Shown: in pieces, positions 1 to 11,681 of the stretch
Numbering within the stretch: the stretch's first letter is position 1
Layout: each line of letters starts with the position of its first letter
Origin: Saccharomyces mikatae IFO 1815
Taxonomy: Eukaryota; Ascomycota; Saccharomycetes; Saccharomycetales; Saccharomycetaceae
DNA: 64,000 nucleotides
Assembly: GCF_947241705.1 (NCBI RefSeq)
Contig: NC_079259.1
Location: forward strand, 186,001-250,000
Direction of reading: 5' to 3'
The notes under the pieces: generated by a model
The model's database searches: none
Seen by the model: only the letters and a program-made list of their open reading frames with translations
What the model was told of the DNA's origin: nothing
Translations under genes and position numbers: made by a program

Positions 1-952
1 CGCCATTCTCCTTGGCGATTCTAATGGGATTGCCTAAAATGACTTCTAGTTCCATGAGCTGGCCCTTTTCGCGGTCCACACACATGGATGGCTTGAACAC
101 TTTTTTTCTCGTGATCTCCGTGAACATTGTTATGAACTCCTCCTCGATAATAATGCCCTCGCTTGCTGCAATGGCAATGATTTCCCTCATGGCAGGATGG
201 AACAGTTCACTTTCGGTGCTTTTCTTGTCGACTCCAAATTCTAGGCAACGCGGAACATCTAAACCTACGAGTGCTGTGGATGTGTTGATAGCAGCATTGT
301 AGAGCAGCTTCTTCCATCGAGAGTAACGAACCCTGGGATCGAATTCGACAAAGTTGTGCCCCTCGTTGTTGTACATCCTAACAAATTCGTTCGCTGCGTG
401 GACAGCAGCGGTGTCCTGTGGATCAAAGGCCCCACATGATAAGTGGTCTTTGCCGATTTGGCTGATATGTCCAGCCCCAATCTTGGTGGATCCTATCAAC
501 TGAATACCAGAAAGCACCGTGTATTTGTACTCCTCACTGGGGAATTCCGCCCAAATTTCCTTCTCGATATCGATGCCATTCTGTATCAGCAAAATGTGGG
601 TGGTCAACTGTGCTCCATGTAGCTTCTTGTTTTTCTCAAGTACGGGCCTAATGATGTTGGGGACTCTAGAGTCAGCAGGCCCGTCTATGATATTCTTAGT
701 AGTTACTACAACATAGTCGTATCCTTTGTTATTTGCGTCCGCCGCAGCGTCCTCGACAGTACTGTAGACGTGATCTGGCTTCCAACCTTCTAAGTGGCCA
801 TAATCACATGATTCGATCGTGTAACCATGCTTCAATACCTTATCGTAATCTGATCTAACAACTAGGGAAATGTCACTTTCACGCTTAAACCATAATGAGA
901 GCGCAGCGATAACCCCTACCCCGCCTGCTCCAATAACCAGTACTTTAGACAT
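1..952 (-). CDS. YDL144C-like ketopantoate reductase-family protein (3' end outside window)
   Basis: The reading frame opens at an ATG at 952-950 and stays open to the left edge, so 317 codons of a protein of about 356 residues are present and the C-terminus is missing. The N-terminus MSKVLVIGAGGVGVIAA is a Rossmann dinucleotide-binding loop (GxGGxG). The rest reads like the ApbA/PanE ketopantoate reductase fold, with a helical C-terminal domain starting near RYSRWKKLLYNAAIN. It matches S. cerevisiae YDL144C, an NAD(P)-dependent oxidoreductase-like protein of unknown substrate; the pantothenate role of the family has not to my knowledge been shown for it. It is divergent from CCT4 and shares a short promoter of about 260 bp with it. 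Confidence 0.9.
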   Translation of the reverse strand, partial: MSKVLVIGAGGVGVIAALSLWFKRESDISLVVRSDYDKVLKHGYTIESCDYGHLEGWKPDHVYSTVEDAAADANNKGYDYVVVTTKNIIDGPADSRVPNIIRPVLEKNKKLHGAQLTTHILLIQNGIDIEKEIWAEFPSEEYKYTVLSGIQLIGSTKIGAGHISQIGKDHLSCGAFDPQDTAAVHAANEFVRMYNNEGHNFVEFDPRVRYSRWKKLLYNAAINTSTALVGLDVPRCLEFGVDKKSTESELFHPAMREIIAIAASEGIIIEEEFITMFTEITRKKVFKPSMCVDREKGQLMELEVILGNPIRIAKENG

Positions 953-1044
953 TTTCAATATCAGTTTATCTTCTTGATCCAATGCCTGGACTGCAGTTGA
1001 TGAAGAAATGACAGTATAATGAGACCATGTAATTCGATATTACT

Positions 1045-1057
1045 ATCATTAGCCACG
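1045..1057 (+). promoter_or_regulatory. Abf1 site in the YDL144C/CCT4 divergent promoter
   Basis: ATCATTAGCCACG fits the Abf1 consensus RTCAYTNNNNACG at every fixed base. It lies about 150 bp upstream of the CCT4 ATG and 95 bp upstream of YDL144C. Abf1 is a general regulatory factor that keeps promoters nucleosome-free, so one site could serve both genes. The call rests on sequence match only. Confidence 0.6.
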
Positions 1058-1209
1058 GAGCACCTGAAATTTTTTTCCTTTCGCCACCAAAGAAAGGCTA
1101 ATTGAATACAGTTTAAGAGGTTGACAAAAACACGGTGAGCGTAAAGGTTATATGTTTTGAAATTGAGAGGTTGCAAGTGTGCAAATCAAGTAAAGCAGAG
1201 TTTTCTATG

Positions 1210-2796
1210 ATGTCCGCCAAGATTCCATCCAACGCCACGTTCAAGGACAAGGAGAAACCTCAAGAGGTTCGCAAGGCCAACATCATCGCTGCACGTTCTG
1301 TGGCAGATGCTATCCGTACTTCACTTGGTCCAAAGGGTATGGACAAGATGATTAAAACATCACGTGGGGAGATTATCATCTCCAATGATGGCCATACCAT
1401 TTTAAAACAGATGGCTATCCTGCATCCGGTGGCTAGAATGCTAGTGGAAGTTTCTGCCGCGCAGGACTCGGAAGCCGGTGATGGTACCACTTCTGTGGTA
1501 ATCTTAACTGGTGCTCTGTTAGGTGCTGCGGAGAGACTGCTGAATAAAGGTATTCATCCGACCATCATTGCAGACTCCTTTCAAAGGGCAGCAAAGAGAG
1601 CTGTTGAAATCCTTTTGGAAATGTGTCATAAGGTCTCATTGGGTGATAGAGAACAGCTGATCCGTGCTGCATCCACTTCTTTGAGCTCCAAAATTGTGTC
1701 TCAATACTCATCATTTTTGGCACCTTTGGCAGTGGATTCTGTATTGAAGATCTCCGATGAAAATTCTAGCAATGTTGATCTGAACGATATTAGATTGGTC
1801 AAGAAAGTTGGTGGTACAATTGATGACACAGAAATGATAGATGGTGTAGTCTTGACGCAAACGGCAATTAAGTCTGCCGGTGGCCCAACAAGAAAGGAAA
1901 AGGCAAAGATTGGGTTAATCCAATTTCAGATATCTCCTCCAAAGCCAGATACAGAAAATAATATTATTGTTAATGACTATAGGCAAATGGATAAGATCCT
2001 TAAAGAAGAAAGAGCATATTTGTTGAACATCTGTAAAAAGATCAAAAAGGCCAAATGTAACGTGCTATTGATTCAAAAATCCATCTTGAGAGATGCAGTA
2101 AACGATTTGGCTCTTCATTTCTTGTCAAAATTGAACATAATGGTGGTGAAGGATATCGAAAGGGAGGAAATCGAATTTCTTTCTAAGGGCTTGGGCTGTA
2201 AACCAATTGCCGATATAGAACTGTTTACCGAAGATAGATTGGGTTCAGCAGATTTAGTTGAGGAGATTGACAGCGATGGTTCCAAGATAGTTAAAGTGAC
2301 TGGCATAAGAAACAACAATGCAAGGCCAACTGTTTCTGTTGTCATCCGTGGTGCAAACAACATGATCATTGATGAAACGGAACGTTCTCTTCATGATGCA
2401 CTATGTGTCATCCGTTGTCTAGTAAAAGAAAGAGGCTTAATCGCCGGTGGTGGGGCCCCAGAAGTCGAAATTTCCCGTAGGTTGAGTAAAGAAGCAAGAG
2501 CTATGGAGGGTGTACAAGCTTTTATTTGGCAAGAATTCGCCTCTGCCTTGGAAGTTATTCCAACCACTTTAGCTGAAAATGCAGGTTTGAATAGTATCAA
2601 AGTTGTTACAGAATTGCGTTCTAAACATGAAAATGGTGAATTGAATGAGGGTATTTCTGTTAGACGATCTGGTACTACAAATACCTACGAAGAGCATATC
2701 TTACAACCTGTACTTGTTAGTACAAGCGCAATTACTTTAGCTTCCGAATGCGTCAAATCGATCTTACGTATTGACGATATCGCGTTCAGCCGTTAA
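1210..2796 (+). CDS. CCT4: CCT4, delta subunit of the cytosolic chaperonin CCT/TRiC
   Basis: A 528-residue group II chaperonin subunit of standard length. It forms one of eight positions in each ring of the cytosolic ATP-driven folding machine for actin, tubulin and WD-repeat proteins. The equatorial ATP site is visible: [11 protein letters not shown] near residue 40, the GDGTT phosphate-binding motif at residues 90-94, and GGGAPEVE near residue 415. I chose the ATG at 1210 because it begins [11 protein letters not shown], the N-terminus known for the S. cerevisiae protein, and gives the exact family length. The ATG just before it at 1207 would add one Met, and the frame further upstream starts only with GTG. 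It converges with CRD1, with 122 bp between stops. Confidence 0.97.
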   Translation: MSAKIPSNATFKDKEKPQEVRKANIIAARSVADAIRTSLGPKGMDKMIKTSRGEIIISNDGHTILKQMAILHPVARMLVEVSAAQDSEAGDGTTSVVILTGALLGAAERLLNKGIHPTIIADSFQRAAKRAVEILLEMCHKVSLGDREQLIRAASTSLSSKIVSQYSSFLAPLAVDSVLKISDENSSNVDLNDIRLVKKVGGTIDDTEMIDGVVLTQTAIKSAGGPTRKEKAKIGLIQFQISPPKPDTENNIIVNDYRQMDKILKEERAYLLNICKKIKKAKCNVLLIQKSILRDAVNDLALHFLSKLNIMVVKDIEREEIEFLSKGLGCKPIADIELFTEDRLGSADLVEEIDSDGSKIVKVTGIRNNNARPTVSVVIRGANNMIIDETERSLHDALCVIRCLVKERGLIAGGGAPEVEISRRLSKEARAMEGVQAFIWQEFASALEVIPTTLAENAGLNSIKVVTELRSKHENGELNEGISVRRSGTTNTYEEHILQPVLVSTSAITLASECVKSILRIDDIAFSR

Positions 2797-2918
2797 TATG
2801 TGTTTTATCAAGTATCCATATGTTTATATATATAGTGTACTTCTCCGCTATATAAAAAAACTCAGAAACATTTAAAGTGAATATTTAAAATGGTGTTCTC
2901 AAGAGCATTGTTTGTATA

Positions 2919-3770
2919 CTACTTTAAAAGTTTAAAAGCATTTCTGTTTAATGCGTATGATGCTCCGCTCATAATTGTCGTGGTGGCAGTTAGGTACCCC
3001 AAATAGCAGAAGATATTCAGAAAGAACTCCTTTTTATCTTCGAAGTGCTCATCCGTTTCTTCATCGCTCTCATTTCTCTCGTATAGAAGTAGCAATACTC
3101 CAGATCCAAGATATATCATTTGGAAAAAAGTATTCCATTTTGATAGTTGGGAAGGTCTGACCTCAGCGCTGGGGTAGCGAACAATATCCCAGTAGGAACT
3201 CCATCCCACACGACCGGGATACTTCAACTTCAAAGTGCTATATCGTATGAACAATGCACTTATCGCTAGTAATACATCTCTTCCCAGAATAACACCTGCA
3301 ATAGATGCTGGTATTACCTGAGGGCCTGCTGGTACAGATAATGCCAAAGTTGTCGTAATCATGAGTAGCTTATCTGCAAGCGGGTCTAATATGGTGCCGG
3401 CAACGGTTTTAAGCCCGTATTTTCTGGCGATATAACCATCCATAAAATCAGTGATGCTAGAAAATGCAAACAAGCTTAATGCCGGAGTTAAATTGCTCGT
3501 TATAATAAAGAGTCCAATAAAGGGCGTACATGCTATTCGAGATAAAGTCAAAATATTGGGAATGTTAAGTAAATTATTCTTGACTTTAGGAGGTCTAGCC
3601 GGAGCAGTAGCCAATTCTCTTCTAGTGTGGCTTCTTAATAGATTGTATTTTAATTGAGCTTCTACTTGAAAGTGTTTAGTTAACCCTGATAATACGTAAT
3701 AAGATGGCCTTTTCGGTATAGTTCTCAAAAGTAGTGTGGTGCGTGGATAAATAGGCAACATTGGCCTCAT
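2919..3770 (-). CDS. CRD1: CRD1, mitochondrial cardiolipin synthase
   Basis: A 283-residue CDP-alcohol phosphatidyltransferase. It joins CDP-diacylglycerol and phosphatidylglycerol to make cardiolipin in the mitochondrial inner membrane. The family signature DGx2ARx8Gx3Dx3D is intact at residues 111-133 (DGYIARKYG, then GTILDPLAD), within several membrane segments, after a basic presequence-like N-terminus. The frame extends upstream only to a TTG; the ATG at 3770-3768 gives MRPMLPIY and the same length as the S. cerevisiae protein. The first 70 residues have drifted strongly from S. cerevisiae, as expected for a cleaved presequence, while the catalytic half is nearly unchanged. It is divergent from BPL1. 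Confidence 0.96.
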   Translation of the reverse strand: MRPMLPIYPRTTLLLRTIPKRPSYYVLSGLTKHFQVEAQLKYNLLRSHTRRELATAPARPPKVKNNLLNIPNILTLSRIACTPFIGLFIITSNLTPALSLFAFSSITDFMDGYIARKYGLKTVAGTILDPLADKLLMITTTLALSVPAGPQVIPASIAGVILGRDVLLAISALFIRYSTLKLKYPGRVGWSSYWDIVRYPSAEVRPSQLSKWNTFFQMIYLGSGVLLLLYERNESDEETDEHFEDKKEFFLNIFCYLGYLTATTTIMSGASYALNRNAFKLLK

Positions 3771-4222
3771 TAAGTAACTGTCAGGTGTCAAACTATGAGG
3801 CTAAGTGTGTTTGTCTCTTAAATTGTTTCCTTTCTGCAGTGGATATGTTATTTCTTATAGGTTTACATTTAATATGATGGGTTAATAAATCGAGCTTTTT
3901 TCTTATTCCTGTTTCGGAAATAGTCACCGCACTTCGACTCGAAATTGGCACTCTAATGTGTTGACATTGAAAGTAATTTCTAGCACCTAACTGAATACCA
4001 GTTACAGAATCGGTTGTTCCGTTACTATAAATAGTTCCTAAACAGTTGTACATATAACAATATTTTGCCCCATTTTGCTTCTGTCTTTTTTCTGTGTAAT
4101 ATCCTTTTCAAAAGCTGCTTGTGTGTAATAAGCGAAAGATTTCTACTGTTTATTACAGGTCTAAAGTGTTAATAAAGAAGGCATTCGAACGATTTTATCA
4201 AAACGGTTCAAATCCAAGTAAC
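3771..4222. promoter_or_regulatory. CRD1/BPL1 divergent promoter region
   Basis: A 452-bp divergent spacer between CRD1 (leftward) and BPL1 (rightward). I see no strong Abf1, Reb1 or Rap1 match. Most of it is covered on the minus strand by an ATG-started 86-codon frame (4053-3793) that stops 22 bp before the CRD1 ATG; I treat that as a possible upstream ORF, not a gene. The match to a tRNA B box at 4205-4215 has no tRNA around it. Confidence 0.6.
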
Positions 4223-6289
4223 ATGAATGTATTAGTCTACAATGGGCCTGGAACTACGCCAGGATCAGTCAAGCATGCTGTGGAAAGTTTACGTGACTTT
4301 TTGGAGCCCTACTATGCTGTCAGTACGGTCAACGCCAAAGTATTACAGACAGAGCCATGGATGTCAAAAACTTCGGCTGTGGTATTTCCAGGTGGCGCAG
4401 ATCTTCCCTATGTCCAAGCTTGTCAACCTATTATTTCTCGATTGAAACAGTTTGTTACTAAACAAGGTGGTATTTTCATCGGTTTTTGTGCTGGAGGTTA
4501 TTTTGGTAGTAGTCGTGTAGAGTTTGCTCAAGGTGACCCTACAATGGAAGTTTCAGGAAGCAGGGATTTGCGTTTCTTTCCAGGAACAAGCAGGGGACCG
4601 GCGTACAACGGATTTCAATACAACAGTGAAATTGGCGCACGTGCAGTTGCATTAAATCTTCCAGATGGCTCACAATTCTCGACTTATTTCAATGGAGGGG
4701 CTGTTTTCGTTGATGCAGATAAGTTTGACAATGTAGAAATTCTGGCAGCATACGCAGACCACCCGGATGTTCCTTCTTCTGATTCAGGGAAAGGACAAAG
4801 TGAAAATCCGGCTGCTGTAGTGCTATGTGATGTTGGAAGGGGTAAAGTCTTACTGACTGGTCCACATCCTGAATTCAACGTGCGTTTTATGAAAAAATCC
4901 ACAGATAAGCATTTTCTTGAAACCGTCGTTGAGGACCTAAAAGCACAAGAAATTGATAGATTGAAGTTTATGAGAATGATTCTTACCAAAACTGGGTTAA
5001 ACTGTAATAATGACTTCAATTATGTAAGGGCTCCAAACTTAACACCACTGTTTATAGTCAGCGCCCCAAATAAGCATGGATATTTGCAAGAGATGGAAAA
5101 CAACTTGTTGCACCATGGAGCGTGTACGGATAATTCTGAGCAATGCTCAGAACTAAAGGCCGAAACCGACACTTTTCAATTTTATAAAGGTTACAAACCT
5201 TCTTACAATATGGCTAGATCCTCTTTACTTTATAAAGAGCCAGATGAGGTTCCCAAGACACTAATATTTCCGGGCGAAAAAGAGCATACTCCACCATCTC
5301 AATACACGCCCAATTTTGATATGAAAGAATACTTCAAGTATCTGAATACTCAAAATACAATAGGTTCTTTACTTTTATATGGTGAAGTTGTAACATCAAC
5401 AAGCACTATATTGAATAATAACAAATCCTTGTTGAGTTCAGTCCCTGAAAACACCTTACTCCATGTAGGCACTATTCAAGTTTCTGGACGTGGGAGAGGT
5501 GGTAACACTTGGGTTAATCCAAAAGGTGTTTGTGCATCAACGGCAGTAGTAACGTTGCCCCTTCAATCGCCTGTAACTAATAGAAATATATCTGTTGTTT
5601 TTGTCCAATACCTTTCTATGCTCGCCTATTGTAAAGCAATACTTTCCTACGCGCCTGGATTTTCAGATATTCCTGTTAGAATCAAGTGGCCTAATGACCT
5701 TTATGCTTTAAATCCCGTCTACTATAAGCGCAAAAACTTAAATCTGGTCAACACTGGTTTTGAGCATACAAAGTTGCCCTTAGGTGATGTTGAGCCTGCT
5801 TACCTCAAAATTTCAGGTTTGCTAGTTAATACACACTTCATTAATAACAAATACTGTTTGTTACTTGGTTGTGGTATAAATTTGACTAGCGATGGCCCTA
5901 CAACTTCTTTGCAAACTTGGGTTAATATCTTAAATGAAGAACGTCAGCAATTAAACCTTGATTTATTGCCAGCAATCAAGATAGAAAAACTACAAGCCCT
6001 TTATATGAATAATCTTGAAGTCATATTAAAAGAATTTATTAAATATGGAGCTGCAAAAATATTACCAAGTTATTATGACTTATGGTTACACAGTAATCAA
6101 ATAGTAACATTGACGGATCATGGCAATACACAAGCAATGATTACTGGTATCACGGAAGACTATGGATTATTGATCGCAAAAGAATTGGTAAGCGGTAGCT
6201 CCACTCAATTTACAGGAAATGTTTATAACTTACAGCCAGATGGCAATACGTTCGATATTTTTAAGAGCCTAATAGCTAAAAAGGTTTAG
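4223..6289 (+). CDS. BPL1: BPL1, biotin-protein ligase
   Basis: A 688-residue eukaryotic-type holocarboxylase synthetase. It makes biotinyl-AMP and transfers biotin to lysines of acetyl-CoA carboxylase, pyruvate carboxylase and Arc1. The N-terminal 250 residues resemble a class I glutamine amidotransferase fold (GFCAGGYFG near residue 90), the usual regulatory half. The C-terminal half is the ligase, with the biotinyl-AMP loop GRGRGGNTW beginning at residue 422 and KWPNDLYA near 490. The ATG at 4223 ([11 protein letters not shown]) is the known start; the frame is open 34 codons further upstream, so the reading frame alone overstates the protein. It ends AKKV, two residues shorter than S. cerevisiae as I recall it. 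Convergent with RPO21. Confidence 0.96.
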   Translation: MNVLVYNGPGTTPGSVKHAVESLRDFLEPYYAVSTVNAKVLQTEPWMSKTSAVVFPGGADLPYVQACQPIISRLKQFVTKQGGIFIGFCAGGYFGSSRVEFAQGDPTMEVSGSRDLRFFPGTSRGPAYNGFQYNSEIGARAVALNLPDGSQFSTYFNGGAVFVDADKFDNVEILAAYADHPDVPSSDSGKGQSENPAAVVLCDVGRGKVLLTGPHPEFNVRFMKKSTDKHFLETVVEDLKAQEIDRLKFMRMILTKTGLNCNNDFNYVRAPNLTPLFIVSAPNKHGYLQEMENNLLHHGACTDNSEQCSELKAETDTFQFYKGYKPSYNMARSSLLYKEPDEVPKTLIFPGEKEHTPPSQYTPNFDMKEYFKYLNTQNTIGSLLLYGEVVTSTSTILNNNKSLLSSVPENTLLHVGTIQVSGRGRGGNTWVNPKGVCASTAVVTLPLQSPVTNRNISVVFVQYLSMLAYCKAILSYAPGFSDIPVRIKWPNDLYALNPVYYKRKNLNLVNTGFEHTKLPLGDVEPAYLKISGLLVNTHFINNKYCLLLGCGINLTSDGPTTSLQTWVNILNEERQQLNLDLLPAIKIEKLQALYMNNLEVILKEFIKYGAAKILPSYYDLWLHSNQIVTLTDHGNTQAMITGITEDYGLLIAKELVSGSSTQFTGNVYNLQPDGNTFDIFKSLIAKKV

Positions 6290-6521
6290 AACTAATATGT
6301 TACCGTCTGAAATCTGAAGTTTAAACTTAGCACTGAATTTCAATCTCTTTATCAACGATGTTGACTTTCGCAATATTAAGTGGACATGCATTGATTAGTT
6401 ACTCCCACTCTTGTGTAATTGTAATTAGTATATGTTCTTATTATGATACAAAATTAACTAGAAATATTATTAGAGGAACTAGATAATATAATAACGTCAA
6501 ATACGTAAGAATGATATATCA

Positions 6522-9500
6522 TCATTTGGAATTTTCATTTTCATTATGCTTTTGTTCGTCTTGCTTTGGAGAATATGCAGGAGATCCTGGGCTATAGCCT
6601 GGAGATGTTGGAGAGTAAGAAGGTGAAGTAGGGCTATAGTTAGGAGAAGTCGGAGAGTATGAAGGTGAAGTTGGAGAATACGATGGTGAAGTTGGAGAGT
6701 ATGAAGGTGATGTAGGACTATAACTTGGTGATGTTGGAGAGTAGGCAGGTGATGTTGGACTATAGCTTGGTGACGTAGGGCTGTAACTTGGCGACGTAGG
6801 GGAGTAAGACGGAGATGTGGGGCTATAACTTGGCGATGTGGGTGAGTAAGAAGGTGATGTTGGCGAATATGATGGTGATGTTGGTGAGTATGATGGGGAT
6901 GTTGGCGAATATGATGGTGATGTTGGTGAGTAGGATGGTGATGTTGGTGAGTAGGATGGTGATGTTGGTGAATATGATGGTGATGTTGGTGAATATGATG
7001 GTGATGTTGGTGAGTACGAAGGGGACGTAGGAGAGTACGTTGGGGAAGTTGGAGAGAAACCTGGTGAGGACACTCCAAAACCAGGAGATGTGGGAGCTTC
7101 GCCGTATGCACCAAATGGAGATGTGGCCTCACCATAATCAGCACCACCGTAGGCTGTGAATCCTCCAGCCATAGCATCATTCGAACCCGAATCAACCAGA
7201 GGCGAAAACATCAACTCATCTTTGACATCGAGGTCGGCGTTAACCAAACCACTTTCGTTACTGTACGGAGTGGCACCGCCATCCTGTCCATCTTCAATCT
7301 CAGTGATTTTTTGTTCTGGCATGTATTTCACCAATGATTCTTCATCGATCATTACATCAAATGCTCCAGTACCGATTGGAGCCATTTGCCCAAGAATAAC
7401 GTTTTCTGAAACACCACGACAATCATCTAATTCCGCAGAGGCACCAGCTTCAAACAGAATTTCAACGGTTTCTTCGAAAGAACATCTCATTAAGGCACCG
7501 GTGTTTGACCTGTTGAAACCATGACGAGTAACAGATGTTAAACCACCCTGAGTGGTCATAACATCAACCAATAAAGCCATATGACGGTAGTTGACGTACG
7601 AACCATCGGATGCAATAACGTTGTAAACTTCTTTATACAAGGCTGCACGGCCGGCTTCGATACCAAGAACCTCCATGATATCAATGAAAGAGTTTGTGTA
7701 AATTCTGGTTGCGTCGATACCAGGAACTGTCATAACTTCAGATAAGTTGACACCGTCAGTTTCCAATACCCATTCAGGTTCCTTTACGTATTCACCAGTT
7801 GGACTTGGTACTTTACGATCATACTTCATCATAACAACACGCTCAATATTTTCAACACCACGTAAAGTAATATTTTCCAACATAGTGTTTTCAATCTTCT
7901 TCAACATATGATCTTCTTCCGCTTCAGTCTCAGCATCTAGTGACTTTGGACGAACGACACGACAACGAATGATTAATTTCTCATCGTTATCTTCAGACCA
8001 GATAACAAACAAATCGTTTTTAAATGTTTGCTTGATTCTTTCACCAACCTGGCCCATTGTCAAGTCTTTATCATTCATTGCCGCACGATCCAATTCTAGA
8101 CGTAACAGCCAAGGAGATTGTTGGTCAAACGATTGTTCAGCTTCATCATCTAATAAGGAGAAATGAAGTTGAATAATTTCTTCATCTTCTGGAATAACTG
8201 TAGAACGTGGATCAGGATCATAATAAATTTCAGAGGCAATAGTGACACTCTTTAAAGTAGTATGTTCAATAGCAGATCTAATCAGTTTTGCCTGTTCTTG
8301 ATCAGCAGCATGGCCAGGTTCTAAGTAAACAGTTAAAGAAGGAGTTTTCATGTTTTTGGCCACATTTAAAATTTCCTTTAAACGTGGAACACCGGAAGTA
8401 ACCTTCTTGGAAGCAACACCAGCAAAATGAAAAGTATTCAGTGTCATTTGTGTGGCTGGTTCACCAATGGATTGAGCTGCTAGAACACCAACCATTTCAC
8501 CAGGGTGAACAACTGAACGGAGGAATTGTGCTTCGATGTTACTTAACACCCAATCAAATGCCTGCTTTGTTAGTCTGTACTCCTGCAAAACTCTGCGTGT
8601 TGCCAAACGAGAACGTAACAAGCAGCAGAACAAAGTGACTGCATCTCTTTGTGCATTTTGTATAATTTCGTTCTTACCACGTAATACTAATAAGCTCCCT
8701 TGCAGATCTTTTACTCCTAAGACAATATCTTTGATTGTTAGATCAGATGGTTTTGTATGGTCAATGTGGAAAGTTTGTTGAGCGTTTTGGATAATACGCC
8801 TTATGTTGACAGGCAATGGCCAGTTTGCTTCACCATCAACAAAGACTTCTCTTAAAAACTTACGATCCTTCACTAACTGTTTGTACTCTTCATCTAATAG
8901 TACTTGAAGTTTTAAATCACCGAGTATCTCAGATCCAGATTCCAATAAAGAGGGATCTAAAATGTGCTCTGTATTTAGTAAATCAATTCTGTACCTCTTT
9001 TCAAAAGCTGCATCAGATCCTCCAATTGTATCCAGTGATTGCTTCTCGATATGCGCAGCGTCCATACCGTCTTCACCATAAATAAATTGGATGACGTTAC
9101 CCAAAGAGTTTCTTGTGGTGTTATCGTAATGAACCATGATGTCTTCTAAAGCTTTGACTAAACGACGTTGGATATAACCTGTTTCAGCTGTTTTAACAGC
9201 AGTATCAATAAGACCTTCACGACCACCCATTGCGTGGAAGAAAAACTCTTGTGGGGTCAACCCTCTTAAATATGAATTCTCAACAAAACCTTTAGACTCT
9301 GGAGAATAATCATCTTTAGAGAAATGAGGTAAGGTACGATCAACGAACCCAAAAGCAATACGTTTACCTTCAACAGACTGCTGCCCTACACAAGCTGACA
9401 TTTGCGCGATATTAATAAATGAACCCTTGGAACCTGCCATAACCATTTGTTTCACATTGTTCAAATCTTTCAAATTGACCTCAGCTAAACGACCTGCTTT

Positions 9501-11681
9501 ATCTCTTGCTTCATTTAAGAACCGAACAACGTTATCTTCAAAAGATTCACGAAGAGTCATACCATGTTTAGCAGTCAATAAATTTGCTTGCGCTTCTTTT
9601 GTAACATCCAACACCTTCTTTTTAGCCTCTGCAATTGTTTCCGTAATTTCCCTCATTGTTGGCCCATCAGCGATGGTATCACCAATACCAGTTGAAAAAC
9701 CATTATGTAGCAACCAAAAGTTAACAACCTTTTGTATATTACCGAATAGTTTAGCACAAACTTGAGGACCCTTTTCTCTGGTAACAACATGAATCAAACC
9801 ACCATTGGAAGAACCAACAGTTTTCTTCTCAACTACACCGAAAATAATTTGCCCATCAATGATAAGCATACCGTTATCTTTTGGAGAAAGTAAAGTTGTG
9901 CCTTCATCGAAACGTTGTAAATGAATACCATTTGGGATGGCCACAGATAAGATTTGTTTACCTGACCATAAAGGTTTGGGCTTGATAATCGCAGGTGTTG
10001 GAATAACACCATCCCAATCAGGAACCCAATATAACATATTCAAAACTTGATCAAGTTCTATAAATGTGTCTCTTAATGTTAGTTTACGAATACCACACAA
10101 AGTATCCTGCACAATACCCATACAAGGTTTATTAGACTGTGGAGAAACGATTTGTAGAGGAACGGCACATAACTGAGATAGTTCCGCCCTTGTCTCCTCC
10201 GATTGAGGAACGTGGAGATTCATTTCGTCACCATCAAAATCAGCATTGTATGGAGAAGTGACGGACAGATTTAATCTAAATGTAGAATATGGGATAACTT
10301 TGACTCTGTGAGCCATCATAGACATTTTATGCAACGAAGGCTGACGATTGAACAAAACTGGATCATTATCCATGATATGACGTTCAACTTTCCATCCGTA
10401 TTGTAATTGAATATCACCCGCCCTTTTGCTGTATCTTAAATCTATACGATCGCCGCTATCACGAATGACGTACTTGGCACCCGGGTGCTCATTTGGCCCA
10501 TTGCGAACAAGCTGCGTTAGACGATCTATATTATATGGAGTTACCACTTCTGGATATGTCAAAGTCTTGGCAATGGATTTTGGAACACCAACCTGGTCTA
10601 ATTCCAAATTAGGATCACCAGAAATAACTGTCCTTGCTGAAAAATCCACACGCTTACCCATTAAATTACCTCTAATACGCCCTTCTTTACCCTTCAAACG
10701 AGCACGAATAGATTTAACGGGACGGCCAGACTTTTGTAGAGCTTGTGGTTGACCAGCAATATCATTATCCATATATGTGGCAACATGGAACTGTAATAAA
10801 CTTTCTGCTTCCTCAATTGCATGATGAGGAGCACCATTATGCTCTAGTGTTTCCAAACTAATGTTAGCTTTTAAAATATCGGCAAGTTTAAAGGTTAAAT
10901 CATCTTCACCTCTTTGCGATTCATTGAAAGAAATAGATGGACGGACTGGTGGTGGTGGAACAGGAAGACATGTTAAAATCATCCATTCCGGACGAGAAAA
11001 GACTTCGTTAAAACCTAAACTAGTAAAGTCTTTTACCGAGATGTGCTTGAAAATATTCAAAATTTCTTCCGTGCTTAAAACTCTCAACTCCGGCTCCTCT
11101 GCATCCCCTGAGGCTCTATCCTTTTTCCAACTACCAACTAATTTTAACCCATCCTTACGAACTGTGGGTTGTGTATTACCACAACCACCTCTTGATACAA
11201 GTTGAGTAGGATCATCTTCTGAAGGAACATCTGTTTCGCAAACCATTTTCGTTTTACATAAAGTCCAGATTGCAGCAAACCTTTTTTTACTATCCTTTAT
11301 TGCCAAGGCTTGTCTCATTAGTTCGTTATGCTCATCGAGTAGTAGCTTACCACAGTGCATACAGACACATTCACAAACTTTCTTAATTTTTGCAATAAAA
11401 CCAACATGAAATACAGGTTTTGCTAAATCTATATGACCAAAATGGCCAGGACACTCGTTCATACCCTCCTGACAGGTTTGACATTTCAAGTTACGATCAA
11501 TAGAACCTAATCTAGGGTCATTTAAACCACCAATTTTAGCTCTCGTTTGAGTTTCATCCATTGTCTCTGGAAATCTGATTTTGGCTACACTAATTGCTCT
11601 AACTTCTTCGGGCGAGAAAAGACCAAATTGGACTTCTTTTACTGTACGCAGTGGGGCACTTGAATATTGTTGTCCTACCAT
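6522..11681 (-). CDS. RPO21: RPO21 (RPB1), largest subunit of RNA polymerase II
   Basis: A 1719-residue Rpb1. It forms the catalytic cleft of RNA polymerase II with Rpb2 in the nucleus. Visible landmarks are the clamp zinc-binding cysteines and histidines ([17 protein letters not shown] near residue 67 and CVCMHCGKL near 105), the metal A loop [10 protein letters not shown] near residue 479, and the trigger-loop and bridge-helix block ([16 protein letters not shown]). The C-terminal domain is a run of YSPTSPS heptads. The start is an ATG at 11681-11679. S. cerevisiae Rpb1 is 1733 residues as I recall, and the 14-residue difference equals two heptads. IWR1, the factor that carries assembled polymerase II into the nucleus, is encoded 45 kb downstream in this window. 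Confidence 0.99.
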   Translation of the reverse strand: MVGQQYSSAPLRTVKEVQFGLFSPEEVRAISVAKIRFPETMDETQTRAKIGGLNDPRLGSIDRNLKCQTCQEGMNECPGHFGHIDLAKPVFHVGFIAKIKKVCECVCMHCGKLLLDEHNELMRQALAIKDSKKRFAAIWTLCKTKMVCETDVPSEDDPTQLVSRGGCGNTQPTVRKDGLKLVGSWKKDRASGDAEEPELRVLSTEEILNIFKHISVKDFTSLGFNEVFSRPEWMILTCLPVPPPPVRPSISFNESQRGEDDLTFKLADILKANISLETLEHNGAPHHAIEEAESLLQFHVATYMDNDIAGQPQALQKSGRPVKSIRARLKGKEGRIRGNLMGKRVDFSARTVISGDPNLELDQVGVPKSIAKTLTYPEVVTPYNIDRLTQLVRNGPNEHPGAKYVIRDSGDRIDLRYSKRAGDIQLQYGWKVERHIMDNDPVLFNRQPSLHKMSMMAHRVKVIPYSTFRLNLSVTSPYNADFDGDEMNLHVPQSEETRAELSQLCAVPLQIVSPQSNKPCMGIVQDTLCGIRKLTLRDTFIELDQVLNMLYWVPDWDGVIPTPAIIKPKPLWSGKQILSVAIPNGIHLQRFDEGTTLLSPKDNGMLIIDGQIIFGVVEKKTVGSSNGGLIHVVTREKGPQVCAKLFGNIQKVVNFWLLHNGFSTGIGDTIADGPTMREITETIAEAKKKVLDVTKEAQANLLTAKHGMTLRESFEDNVVRFLNEARDKAGRLAEVNLKDLNNVKQMVMAGSKGSFINIAQMSACVGQQSVEGKRIAFGFVDRTLPHFSKDDYSPESKGFVENSYLRGLTPQEFFFHAMGGREGLIDTAVKTAETGYIQRRLVKALEDIMVHYDNTTRNSLGNVIQFIYGEDGMDAAHIEKQSLDTIGGSDAAFEKRYRIDLLNTEHILDPSLLESGSEILGDLKLQVLLDEEYKQLVKDRKFLREVFVDGEANWPLPVNIRRIIQNAQQTFHIDHTKPSDLTIKDIVLGVKDLQGSLLVLRGKNEIIQNAQRDAVTLFCCLLRSRLATRRVLQEYRLTKQAFDWVLSNIEAQFLRSVVHPGEMVGVLAAQSIGEPATQMTLNTFHFAGVASKKVTSGVPRLKEILNVAKNMKTPSLTVYLEPGHAADQEQAKLIRSAIEHTTLKSVTIASEIYYDPDPRSTVIPEDEEIIQLHFSLLDDEAEQSFDQQSPWLLRLELDRAAMNDKDLTMGQVGERIKQTFKNDLFVIWSEDNDEKLIIRCRVVRPKSLDAETEAEEDHMLKKIENTMLENITLRGVENIERVVMMKYDRKVPSPTGEYVKEPEWVLETDGVNLSEVMTVPGIDATRIYTNSFIDIMEVLGIEAGRAALYKEVYNVIASDGSYVNYRHMALLVDVMTTQGGLTSVTRHGFNRSNTGALMRCSFEETVEILFEAGASAELDDCRGVSENVILGQMAPIGTGAFDVMIDEESLVKYMPEQKITEIEDGQDGGATPYSNESGLVNADLDVKDELMFSPLVDSGSNDAMAGGFTAYGGADYGEATSPFGAYGEAPTSPGFGVSSPGFSPTSPTYSPTSPSYSPTSPSYSPTSPSYSPTSPSYSPTSPSYSPTSPSYSPTSPSYSPTSPSYSPTSPSYSPTSPSYSPTSPSYSPTSPSYSPTSPSYSPTSPAYSPTSPSYSPTSPSYSPTSPSYSPTSPSYSPTSPNYSPTSPSYSPTSPGYSPGSPAYSPKQDEQKHNENENSK
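6564..7058 (-). repeat. RPO21 CTD heptad repeat tract
   Basis: Tandem 21-bp units encode the Rpb1 C-terminal domain. Counting tyrosine or phenylalanine codons at 21-bp spacing gives 24 units: FSPTSPT first, 22 full YSPTSPx heptads, and a last partial YSP. Position 7 is mostly Ser, with single Thr, Ala, Asn, Gly and Ala variants, and one heptad carries Gly for Thr (YSPGSPA). Codon choice differs between neighbouring units near the 3' end but is almost uniform in the middle (6850-7010), which suggests recent unit duplication or homogenisation there. Confidence 0.95.

Noticed and set aside
4205-4215. GGTTCAAATCC, a perfect tRNA B-box-like sequence before BPL1
   Set aside because: No A box at the right distance, no acceptor-stem pairing and no terminator T run in place; it is in the BPL1 leader and reads as chance.
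6497-7195. 232-codon minus-strand frame, His/Leu-rich, overlapping the RPO21 3' end
   Set aside because: It is the CTD heptad repeat read out of frame; a repeat with a 21-bp period keeps alternative frames open without coding meaning. The same holds for the plus-strand frame at 6815-7030.
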